NCBI GenBank assembly: GCA_025201375.1
Contig: JAIWZP010000025.1
Location: forward strand, 395,421 to 459,420
Source: Gongronella butleri
Lineage: Eukaryota; Mucoromycota; Mucoromycetes; Mucorales; Cunninghamellaceae
Length of the DNA: 64,000 nucleotides
Direction of reading: 5' to 3'
The notes under the pieces were generated by a model, which was not told where the DNA came from, did not search any database, and was given only the letters and a program-made list of their open reading frames with translations. The translations under genes were made by a program, and so were the position numbers. Below are positions 35,412 through 45,972 of this stretch, piece by piece; positions within the stretch are counted from its first letter, which is position 1, and the number at the start of each line of letters is the position of its first letter.

Positions 35412-36649
35412 CTAGCAGCAGCCTTGCTTTTGGTCCGCTGTGTCTTGAGTGAATGAAATAGTCTCGCCAGCCGTGGGACGAACCACATCGTTGGAAGATT
35501 CGAGCGCCTTGTTGGATACAATGCGGTAGATTTCTGTCCAAGAGAAAAAAACGCGTGCATGAGATGAATTTGTTTGTCATGTGACGTATGACGCGCTTGA
35601 GCGCTTGGGCGTTACGCGATGCGTAGTGACAGAATATTTTCATGCGTCTTTGAAGCAAACTTTTGTTCTTACCGGTCAAAATGCGCTGGAAAGCCAATTC
35701 AACGTTGCTCGAGTCCAAGGCAGATGTCTCGATGAACGAGAGACCTAATTGCGTACAAGAAACGCTCGTGAGTGAGGACACCCGTGCACCAGGTGGTGAA
35801 AAGAGCACTAAACACGATTATTTTACCATTGTCGGCGGCAAATTGTTTGGCTTCCTCGGTGGACACGGCTCGGATGTGGCGCAAATCACTCTTGTTGCCG
35901 ACGAGCATCACTACAATGTTGGCATCGGCGTGGTCACGCAATTCCTTCAGCCAGCGATTCACGTTTTCGTACGTTTGATGCTTGGCAATGTCGTACACGA
36001 GCAGCGCACCCACGGCACCACGGTAATATGCGCTTGTAATCGCGCGATAGCGCTCTTGGCCAGCTGCTCGGCAGAAAAAAAAGGGGGGGTCAGATGGCAA
36101 TTGGGCCCACAAAAACAGCAAAAACACAAGTATGCGCGACTTTTCGTGTATCCTGCCAGTTGTCCTTGACGCATTTTATGCAAAACACGCGTTGACCCTT
36201 TACCTGTGTCCCAAATTTGTGCCTTGACCGTCTTGTTGTCGACCTGGACACTGCGTGTGGCAAATTCGACACCAATCGTGCTTTTAGATTCCAAGTTAAA
36301 TTCATTGCGCGTAAACCGAGCAAGCAAATTGGTCTTGCCTATAAGTGGTCAAATGGCGCACGTCAAGGGGCAAAAAAAAAAGGGGGGGCGACGGACAGTG
36401 AGAATCCAGTCAAATCCTGTAAATCACATGGCACACGCGCCGATGTGAGCGTTTTTGGGCGTCGTCGACGTCTTACCAGTGCCCGAGTCGCCAATCAAGA
36501 CAACTGACCAAGGAAAAACAACGAGGCAAAGGAGCCAATAAAAGGAGAAAAAGAAGCGCGAGTGAGGTCGTGTGAGGTCTTTTGGGGAAAGACGTGTTTT
36601 TGACATTTTTACCCTTGAAAAGAAAATCATATTCGTCGTCGCGACTCAT
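35412..36649 (-). CDS. RAB11: Rab11-family small GTPase
   Basis: Six exons (36649-36613, 36503-36477, 36338-36204, 36063-35827, 35744-35673, 35533-35412) give 209 aa. Motifs: P-loop GDSGTGKT 17-24, switch I region [22 protein letters not shown] 64-70, NKSD 123-126, ETSAL, and a C-terminal GCC for double geranylgeranylation. The [20 protein letters not shown] stretch is diagnostic for Rab11. Rab11 (Ypt31/32 in yeast) drives trans-Golgi and recycling-endosome traffic to the growing tip. The P-loop has T at the Ras G12 position and T for the usual Mg-binding S, both conservative. Exon 2 is only 27 nt and encodes most of the P-loop. Confidence 0.96.
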
Positions 36650-37549
36650 AGTGTCAATAGCTGGGGAGATGAAAACAAAAAAAAAGAGCAAACGACGCAG
36701 GAACAAGCGAGAAAGAGAGAGAAAAAAAGCAGGGGATGCCGTGACACAAAGCGTGGCAGCCGCTTTTTTATATTTTGCAGTGCCCCAACCTGCCAATTCA
36801 TTGGTACGCCGACCGTTTCCATTGAGTCTGGCCCGCAGTAATGGCCGTGTTGCTCTTTGTGCGCCCTGGAAAAAGATTAAAAAAATCATGCGTTTATGCG
36901 CCTCCCGCACGGAAAAGTGCAGCCATTGAACCAGTGCATGTGAGCTTTGTGCATGCCAGGATGCACCCCTCGTCAAAGGGTGCAACGGCGGCTGCATCTA
37001 TCCTTAGCCCAAGGGGCAACATGTAAACAAAGCGCTTCATTGCTCAAAAATCTTTTTTTTTCAAGTTATTGCGTCCATCCGCCTCATTGCATTCCTTGTC
37101 AGTCTAAGAGCACGCTTTTCGGACGTGCATGACCATACTGCTTCACTTCAATGTGTGCTTCTTTCCTGTCCAGCGCGAAAAGTTGATCAAAAAAGGCAAT
37201 TGTACGTGTCTGCCTGCCTGCATCTGCCATGAGCGATGAGCCCCACAAAAACAGCGTACAACGCCTTTGCTTTAGCTTTTTTTTTTTTTTGCGATTTCTT
37301 CTTAATTGCACGAATAAACATGAAATTGAAAGGTTTTTCACTAAAATTCACGGAAAATGTCACCCTGATTTGCGACCTCGTTTCAATGGGCGCACGCGCC
37401 GAAGTCCAATTGTGAGTGAGATGGTGAGTGATGCATTTTAAAGCCCGCCGTGCACTGGGGGGGCCCTGCAAAAATTTGATGTCCCGTTGGTAAATAATCT
37501 TTTTCTTCCTCTCATCCCCACTCTTCTTTTTTAACCCTTCTCTTACACT
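36650..37549. promoter_or_regulatory. divergent intergenic region, RAB11 / SDHC
   Basis: The 900 bp between the two ATGs shows no gene. Pyrimidine-rich leader (CTTCTTTTTTAACCCTTCTC) directly precedes the SDHC start. Promoter positions are inference. Confidence 0.35.
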
Positions 37550-38478
37550 ATGTTGGCTACTCGTTCCATCTTGAAAACCGTTGCTCAGAGTAGGATTTCG
37601 ATGGAATTGGCTCATTTTTACGAGAATTGCCCTTGCTCACTCGACTTTTTTCTTGTTTAGATCCTTCTGCTCGTGCCATTGCCTTCAAGAATGTCGCTGG
37701 CGTGCCCATGGGCGTGAGGTACAGCCATAACACGAGCGCCACCCCTTTTCGAACGCGACCATTGACTCATTCTCATACCAATTGCTTGTTTTTCTAGACA
37801 TTTTAACGGCACCCGCGCCACGCAAGCCCAGTCGCCCGCCGCCGAGACCGAAATCCTGCGCCAGCAGCGCAAGGTCCGCCCTGTGTCGCCTCACTTGTCC
37901 ATCTACCAGCCCCAGATCACCTGGTACCTGTCTGGTCTTCACCGTCTCACTGGTTCCATTATTGGTGGTGGTAAGAAACGATGCAAAGATGCGCAGCACC
38001 ATCAAAATGGCACTTTTGCGCCTTTTTTTCGCTCCATTTGACTGATCATTGCCCATTGCGCCCGTCCATTGTTCTTGTTTCTAGGCATGTACCTCGGTGC
38101 CATTGGCTACTTGGCTCTCCCTGCCGTCGGCGTGCCTGTCGATTCCGCTAGCGTCATTGCTGCCGTTGCCGGCGCCCCCGTCGCCCTCAAGGTTCTCGCC
38201 AAGCTGACCATCGCCACTCCCTTTGTCTTCCACAGCCTCAACGGCATCCGCCACTTGGTAAGTCGAGCCCACTGAGAGCAATTGGGTCATGAAAATACAC
38301 AAAATAGAGAGAAAAACGGAGAAAAACGGAAATGGACGTGGATTTGACGCGATTTTACGCGTTCCTTTTGTAGGTGTGGGACGCGACAAAGTTCATCGAC
38401 ATCAAGAGCGTCTATACCACCGGCTACGCTGTCATCGGTGGCACCGTCCTTGGCTCTTTGTACCTGGCCAGCTTGTAG
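37550..38478 (+). CDS. succinate dehydrogenase cytochrome b subunit (complex II subunit C)
   Basis: Five exons (37550-37589, 37661-37718, 37798-37970, 38085-38257, 38374-38478) give 182 aa. The Arg/Ser-rich N-terminus looks like a mitochondrial presequence. The SdhC signature follows (RPVSPHLSIYQP at 60-71, then LSGLHRLTGS), three membrane helices, and FHSLNGIRHLVWD at 139-151, whose first histidine (H140) is the expected heme b ligand. The protein anchors complex II in the inner mitochondrial membrane and forms the ubiquinone site with SdhD. Codon use is more biased toward C-ending codons than in neighbours, in keeping with high expression. Confidence 0.95.
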
Positions 38479-38999
38479 ATTGTTTCCCTTGTTTCTTCCC
38501 TCCTCTCCGCCCCCTCTCGCTACGTACTTATTCCATCATGATTTTTTCATTATAAAAGATCACAATGCGTCTTCTTTTGGTATTCAAGATAAGCGTTTTA
38601 TCATCATGGCGTGTGAGAAATGGCAAGATTTGCCTGGTTACACGGCTGAGATGTAATTTTTTGGGACAGACGCCTGAAAACCGGCAGCTGAGGACGCAAT
38701 TGGCTCACTTGCCCCGCACTGGCATCAAAGTGACCAGCAAAAATCGCGTATCGTCGACAAATGGACAAAGAGAGGATCTGAGCATCTGACGCTTTTTTTT
38801 TTGTCGTGTTTTGGCCATTGAGATCCTGAATTGACTCGGTGTACATCATTTTACGACTTGCTCATGATGAGACACACGCGTGCTAGTACGTCGAATGGCG
38901 ACAGAGCTCACAAAAAAAAAAGACGCTTGTTTTCACGAAAAAGTAGTAATGGGATAGATTTTTTTTAATCCTATGCAGATTCAACATCAAAGGCACGCT
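38479..38999. other. intergenic, convergent 3' flanks
   Basis: This lies between the 3' ends of SDHC and the aminopeptidase gene. AT-rich with short T and A runs. No feature recognised. Confidence 0.5.
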
Positions 39000-41489
39000 C
39001 TACGCAAGACCCAGATCCTTGGCGATAAGTTGGGCGGCAATGGGGTGGTAGAATGAGCGGTGAGCCAAAAAGGTGCGACGCGCAAGATCAGGGGCATCAC
39101 CCTTGGCGTGTGCGAGCCCGCGGTACAAAGGGCGCACGTATTTCATGCGGCCCTGTTCCGTGATGAACGCAACGACATCACTGTAAATGGGCTCGTAGCT
39201 TGCCTTGACACCGAGCGATTGCCAACGGAAGCGGATTTCGCTGTTCCGGCTCTTTGACAACGCGTACGTGCTATCCATCGCGGCCAGTGCCTCGTGCGAG
39301 TACGTGTCTTGGTCCGACAGGCGCTCCAAAAAGACGGCTACGTAAAAAGGGAAAAGAAAAAAAAGAAAAAAAAAGAAAAAAGAAAAAAAATTGAGAAACG
39401 AGAATAAAAATGCACGATTAGCGCGGATCAAAAGACGCGCGTCTCCCGTGGCGAACTTACACAGTTGGCCAGTGCTGTAGCCTTCAATGTCCTTGGGCGA
39501 GAAAGCGCTGAAATCATTCTGTTTGCGCGCGGCATCCCATCGGTCAGCAAGCGCGTAGCTAGCATCGACGAGGCTGGTGTCAAACTTGGGCTCGACAGGC
39601 AAGAAGCCGCGACCAAAGAACCAGGCATTAAAGTCAATCGTGTTGAGACGCTCAATGGCGGCCTGGCCATGATGCTTCTCCATGTACGCGTACAAATACG
39701 CCTTCCAGTCCTGTGTGGTGATCGACTTGCCCGCAAAGTGCTTCACATATTCCTTGACAAAAGGATCAAAGATGGACGCGCCGCCCACCACATCCTGCAC
39801 GTGATACAGCAAATTGAAGCCCTTTTCGTACGGCACCGTGCTGAAAAAGTCGTCGGGGTCGCCACCGCCGCTCAAATCAGGCTGAAGCACCGTCTCGGGA
39901 GCGTCATCACCAAATTGCTTGATGCTCTCCTTCAGTGCCTTGAGACCTTGATAAGAAAAACGACGAAATCGGGGTCAAATCTCGTGTTTTCTGTGTTTTT
40001 TTCTTTTCTTTTTTTTTTTTTTTTTGTGCCAATGCTTACCAATAATCATATCCAATTGGGCCGTGGGCTCGCCGTAGAGGCGTGCAAGGATCTTGCGCTC
40101 AATGAACTTGGTGTGCCCCTCGTTCAACCAAAAGTGTTCCTACAATAGGACAGAAAGGCGAGTTAGTCGCCATATGCGCCACGCGTCTGCCAAATCTACA
40201 TACCCAATTCTTGGTCGTCACCAAGTTACCCATCCAGCTGTGCGAGATCTCATGGATGATCACGTTCACGCTTGATTTGTCGCCTGGAAGCGCATGCAAT
40301 GAGGAAAAACAAACAAAACAAAAAGGGTCAGACACACGCAAATTGAAGCCATGTCTCCCCTCCACATGTCTTACCGGCAATGAGCGTGGGCGTCACAAAG
40401 GTCAAACAGGGGTTTTCCTATCAAATTCATAATAAAATATGGGTCAAGAAAGCGTGATATCACAACGCAATGACTTTTTTTACCATGCCACCATAGGGGA
40501 AAGAGCCAGGCATGACGAGCAGATCGTAGCGATGCCAGTCATAGGGCGTCAAGATGGCCTCGCCAGTGGACAAAAATGTGTCCGTGTCCTAGAAAAGAAA
40601 ACAATATGGCATGGTGAGCAAGCAGTAATACACACGATGCGCCGTATTTTCGCTAGTTTTACCTCGAATTCCTTGGCCGCAGCGTCCACAACCTCGGGCT
40701 CGGACCAAACCTTGCATCTGCTGCTGAGCTCGCGACTTTCGAGATTGCCAGACGCGAGTGTGATCAGGTAAGTGGGCACCTTGGTGGGCTGATGGAACGA
40801 ATACGTCATTTCGCCTTGCACAGAGCTCGGGCGCACGCCGCGCTCCAGCGCAGACATGACAACGCGCAGCGGCGACGTGACATTGGCCGAGTACGTCAAT
40901 TTGACCGAGGGCGAGTCTTGGCAAGGGATAAAAGAACGCGCATGAATCTTTTTTTTTAAAAAAAAATATTAAGCACATTTTACGCGTCGCATGAAATCGC
41001 GTCAAAATTCCTTACAGCCTCGCATTGCGCAAACAAATAGGGGTGCTTCTTGCCAACCGTCTGCTCGGGCGTGAGGAATTGAACGGCCGTGCATTGAGGC
41101 GTGGTCGCATAGATGATGGTGAGCTGGAACGACGTGTTGGCGGGCAATGCCTCGGGCAACTTGATGGTCAAGGGCGAGCCAAGCGCGCCTTGACGCTCGC
41201 CAACTTGGAACTACAAGGGCAAAAAAATGAGAATTACCATCACAATGCCACGAAAATCCCGCTATTGTACCTCCAAAGACTTGTCTGTGTACAGAACTTG
41301 CTTGATATCGAGGTAGCTCGAGTCCAGCACGACCGTGGGCACGTTCTCCTTGAGCGTCAGCAGATCCAGAACGACACTGCCGTCAAACACCTTTTTTTCA
41401 AACGACACAGCCCATTCCAAGTGCAAATGGGTCGTGGCAATATCAGCCAAATTGGACAAGCTGCTGGGATCAATACGGTCGGCGGACAT
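39000..41489 (-). CDS. M1 aminopeptidase, leukotriene-A4 hydrolase type
   Basis: Nine exons (41489-41271, 41210-41016, 40947-40663, 40588-40484, 40417-40375, 40283-40204, 40139-40040, 39946-39461, 39337-39000) give 616 aa, near the 611 of human LTA4H. The substrate-binding motif YGGMEN is at about 265-270. The zinc site is HEISH with H293 and H297, and E316 lies 18 residues further on in WLNEGHT. The C-terminal helical domain (LSRDQ... replaced here by [18 protein letters not shown]) is complete. Enzymes of this class are cytosolic zinc aminopeptidases; animal members also hydrolyse the epoxide LTA4, while fungal members such as yeast Lap2 have mainly peptidase activity. Confidence 0.93.
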
Positions 41490-41979
41490 TGTACGAAAGA
41501 GGATAAAAAAGACAAAAAAGAATCGAGAAGAAAAGCAAAAAATCGCGGAGACCATAAATCTTCCAAAGGAAGATCTTTTTCCCACGATGAATCCCCGCTC
41601 TCCGGTGACACGGGCTTTACGAAAGACCAGCACCATTGTTGCCCCAATATCACGTCAATGGCGCAATCAAAGATACAAAATAAAAAAAAGTTACTTTTTA
41701 CCTTCTACTTCAGATTTCAGACAAAAAGACGCGCTTTATAGATGATTGATCCCCCCACGCAATGCAATTGGACGTGTTTTCAAGACCTGCACGCGAGGAA
41801 TGCGAAGCACGCTGCTCATGCACGTTCGTCGCGCACAAACAAGATTAAAACAGAATCGTTTTGTCACGTTTAGAAGATTTTCGAAGCGAATCAATTTTTA
41901 ACTTGTCAACCAGACGCCCCTAAATATACTTTGAAACGCTAATTAGCGTGGCCTGTTCAGCAAGATAGGCGAGCGGCAT

Positions 41980-42250
41980 CTGTCATATAGGACTGGGAGA
42001 GCGCCAGGCGCAAATCAGCTCGGTTTCGCTCTCGAGCAAAAAAAAAAAAAAAAAAAAGGCCTTCATATTCCGGCCAAACTTGCATACAGAACAAGATAGA
42101 TCGCTGAAAAGAACCAAGAAATGGACCAAAAAAGAACGCGGTCCCCTTGCCCTTTGACGAGCTACGAGTGATTTTAGAAACAACAAGGAGCACGTGTCGC
42201 AGAGCCACGCTGAAGCATTCATCAGCTGGGAATGGAATACAATAACTGCA
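41980..42250 (+). repeat. partial R1 copy
   Basis: It contains the R1 left blocks (CCAAACTTGCATACAGAACAAG; an ATTTTAGAAACAACAAG block), weakly preserved, directly upstream of the S-family element. Confidence 0.4.
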
Positions 42251-42379
42251 TGGATTTGACAAAGGCCGGCTAATAACAAGGCTGTAGGACAACCCATCGC
42301 CCGTCCAAAGAGACGGGAAACAAGCTCGCTTTTCCCACACGGCTGGTCTACGAGAAATTCATTAATTTTTTACGCACTG

Positions 42380-43910
42380 GGCTATAATTTAAGCCGTGAC
42401 GCATTTTTCATTGGCAGGCAAATACGCTGTTAAAAATGTTCTGGAGGCACAGCATGCCATGTTTAATTGAATGGCAAATATGGACGCTTTTGTGCAATAT
42501 AGCGCGATGCTTCAGGCATTGAAGTGACAGCATGCGCCCGTTTCTGTCCACTGAGGTCGAAACATAGACATTTCAAATATTTTATTTGTGTGCAAAATTT
42601 CAAAACTGATGAAATTTGTACTGTTGCACATTTTCTCGGGCATTTGCTGAGATACTGAATGATTTTTTTTTTCACGCTTGCGCAAGCACAAATTTGTGAA
42701 TAAATGGAGAGGCAGGCTGAGCTGAGTCATCTTCATGTCTGCCAAACCAATATCGAAAATGCGAGTTTTCAGAGTCATTGCACACCAATTCGCCAAGATC
42801 TCAACCCTATGGTTGCAAAACACAAGCGCCTTTATTGTCTTTGATCACAGTTTCATTTGAGGTGACTTGCGCGTCGATACGTTGAACTGCTGTCGCGTAC
42901 GCCACCAAAATGGACAAAACCTTACCCCTTTTTGCTGGGCGAGTCTTCCGGATCTTGTTCATCGGATCCTGTGTTTGAGCTACAGGATGCTGAACACAAA
43001 AAGCCGGCGATATCAAGTTTTTTCAGAGATCGGATCACTTAATCCTGAGAAAATTCATTTTCATAAAATCAGGGCCAAACCTGAATCAAATCGACTGTTC
43101 AAAGCTAACTCCCCGAAAATTTGAAGCAATGTCCCCAAACCGCAAGTGCTTTTACCGCGTTTTATCACCGATTCATTTGATTTTGCTCATGTGTCGGGAC
43201 GCTCAGCCGTTGCCGCAGTACGAGACAAAATGTTGCTGATCGTACCCCATTTACGCCTATGAAACTGGCGCATCCTCATCAGAAACTCGCTCATCTGGTC
43301 CCAAATTTAGATCAGTTGATGGTAGACTCAATTCTTCAGCGTTATTAATTTTTTTCGCGAATCGAATCACTCAGTCCCGAAAAATCTTCAGATTCGTGTT
43401 TGTTAGAGAAAACGCAGCGCCGAATAATATTTTACGCGTTTCTCTCGATGATACTGATCATTTAGTTCCAGAATTAGGTCAATGGATAATTGATTCAAAA
43501 ATACGACGATGTCAATTTTTTTCAGAGATCGGATCACTCAGTCCCGAGAACATTCATTTTTCATAAAATCAGGGCCAAACTAGGATCCAAAAGAGCGTTC
43601 AAGGCTAACTTGTCGAAAACTTGAAGCGATATCCTCAAACCACAAGCACTTTTACCGCGTTTCACCACCGATTCATTTGAGGTGACTCACGTGTCGGGGC
43701 GCTCAGCCGTTGCCGCAGTACAAGACAAATACTGATGACCGTACCCCATTATTTACGCCTATGAAACTGGCGCTTTCTCAGAAACTCGCTCATCTGGTCC
43801 CAAATTTGGACCAGTTAATGGTTGACCCAATTCTTCAGAGTTAACAAGTTTTTTCGTGAATCGGATCGCTCAGTCGGGGGAGAGATCGAGATTCATGTTT
43901 GCTAGAGGAC
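42380..43910 (+). repeat. S-family element with tandem array, second copy
   Basis: The 5' part (42.38-42.72) matches 55.39-55.74 kb block for block (TTTCTGTCCACTGA..TCGAAACAT; ATTTTATTTGTGTGCAAAA). The leader with CCAATATCGAAAATGCGAGT at about 42.75 kb is followed by tandem units as in the 19.8 kb copy. GGATCACT landmarks at 43033, 43364, 43531 and 43863 give steps of 331, 167 and 332 bp. The array stops abruptly near 43.9 kb, about 90 bp before the first foldback element. Confidence 0.82.
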
Positions 43911-43994
43911 CCCCTAAGTTCGAGACGAGATCGAGTCGATCGACCATACGACGAGCGAGCGACCTGAATCTTCTTCTCGCTCCTCGTCTATGTA

Positions 43995-44855
43995 CACTGA
44001 CGGACAAAATTGTATTGATGTTTGCCTTTTTTTTACAAATTAAATCGCCTGCTTCGATTGAAAAAAGAAAAAATGATCAGACTTTGATATGTTGTTCCTT
44101 AGGTAATTTCACATTGAACCCATAAAAAATTTGGACGCTCTGGGACATTCCATTGGTTAAGGCGGTGACTCAAAGACAGGATGTGCATCAATACAATTTT
44201 GTCCCTGCATAAAACCAGGCTTGAAGGGTACATTTGGCTACAGCCAAAAATCCTCAATTTTCACTTGAAATCGCTCTACAACATGATCTTGCAAAAAGAC
44301 CGTATTTTAAACTCCGTGTGCTGATAAAACGATCTTATACCATGGTGACACAATGACTTTGCGGATATTAAATTGATGTTACACGGTGCAACACGTGATT
44401 TTTCAGTAAATTTCCGAAAATTTGCCCTGAAAATCGGAATTTTAAGTATCCGAGCTTGCTATTGGCCTAATTGATGTTTCAATCTCCGCAGAAATATTAT
44501 GTCACCACAGTATAAGATCGTTTTATCAGCACACGGAGTTTAAAATACGGTCTTTTTGCAAGATCATGTTGTAGAGCGATTTCAAGTGAAAATTGAGGAT
44601 TTTTGGCTGTAGCCAAATGTACCCTTCAAGCCTGGTTTTATGCAGGGACAAAATTGTATTGATGCACATCCTGTCTTTGAGTCACCGCCTTAACCAATGG
44701 AATGTCCCAGAGCGTCCAAATTTTTTATGGGTTCAATGTGAAATTACCTAAGGAACAACATATCAAAGTCTGATCATTTTTTCTTTTTTCAATCGAAGCA
44801 GGCGATTTAATTTGTAAAAAAAAGGCAAACATCAATACAATTTTGTCCGTCAGTG
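43995..44855. mobile_element. palindromic TA-flanked foldback element 1 (Tc1/mariner-like MITE)
   Basis: Arms 43995-44340 and 44510-44855 are 346 bp each and appear to be exact reverse complements; the middle 169 bp is a diverged inverted continuation. Termini are CACTGACGGAC...GTCCGTCAGTG, and TA lies on both sides (43993-43994, 44856-44857), as expected for the TA target duplication of Tc1/mariner transposons. The terminal motif GGACAAAATTGTATTGATG recurs inverted inside each arm (44186-44204 in the left one). There is no transposase frame, so mobility would need a transposase encoded elsewhere. It could also fold into a very long hairpin RNA if transcribed. Confidence 0.88.
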
Positions 44856-44955
44856 TATGATAGAATCTCGAACAAAAAAATTAGGTTAGGCCTTATCATA
44901 GGCGTAATGTTCATCATGCATTTTAGACTACTGTACCGTACTGTACTGTACTGTA

Positions 44956-45972
44956 CAGTGCCCTAGCAAAAAAAACTTCACAACTCCCTATTGCCCTGCA
45001 GTGCGAGGTATCAAGTTTATCGCTTTAATCTGTTCTGAATTGATCAATAATGACTCCAATGACATGAAATTTCGTAGGAACAATGGTTTAAAAGTATAAA
45101 AATGATTCTAAAATTATGAAGTGGATATAGTAAGTGGAATTTGAAATACAGTAGACTAAAAAAGGGGTACCTGACGCGTCACGCGACGCGACGCGTACCT
45201 ACACACATAAAATGGCCTGTGGGGATGAATTGACATTATGAATCACTATCTCCAAATTTTACAAGACAAACATGTTGTTGCTTGATTATATTCTGTGAAT
45301 CCATTACATGGTACATGTATCAGAGCTGAGCTGAGCTCGGCAAACGTAAAATAACCACTGTGGCGCGTCAGACGCGTCATAAGCCGCAATTTCCTTAATA
45401 TAGTCGTTGTCCTCTAACTGGCTGACATAATCACAACTAATCAATAATATCCTGTTCCGGCCCTTTAATATTAAATAATTACGGAAATTTCAAGCCAAAA
45501 AATTGATTAAAACTAGTTGCCAGAGGTGAAAATCGCTATTCCAGACGCGTCTGGCACGTGACGCGCCACGGTGGTGTTTTTCTTTTGTCGAGCTCAGCTC
45601 AGCTCTGATACATGTACCATGTAATGGATTCACAGAATATAATCAAGCAACAACATGTTTGTCTTGTAAAATTTGGAGATAGTGATTCATAATGTCAATT
45701 CATCCCCACAGGCCATTTTATGTGTGTAGGTACGCGTCGCGTCGCGTGACGCGTCAGGTACCCCTTTTTTAGTCTACTGTATTTCAAATTCCACTTACTA
45801 TATCCACTTCATAATTTTAGAATCATTTTTATACTTTTAAACCATTGTTCCTACGAAATTTCATGTCATTGGAGTCATTATTGATCAATTCAGAACAGAT
45901 TAAAGCGATAAACTTGATACCTCGCACTGCAGGGCAATAGGGAGTTGTGAAGTTTTTTTTGCTAGGGCACTG
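44956..45972. mobile_element. palindromic TA-flanked foldback element 2 (Tc1/mariner-like MITE)
   Basis: Arms 44956-45339 and 45589-45972 are 384 bp each and read as reverse complements; the 249 bp loop also shows imperfect inverted similarity. Ends are CAGTGCCCTAGC...GCTAGGGCACTG with TA on both sides (44954-44955, 45973-45974). The arm contains an ACGCGTCACGCGACGCGACGCG block and a GAGCTGAGCTGAGCTC block. Sequence differs from element 1, so this is a separate family with the same design. No coding frame. Confidence 0.88.

Noticed and set aside
43995..45972. Both palindromes as assembly or sequencing chimeras
   Set aside because: Each has its own defined termini with TA on both sides and a diverged non-palindromic loop, which a hairpin artefact would not create. 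Long reads are still needed for certainty.
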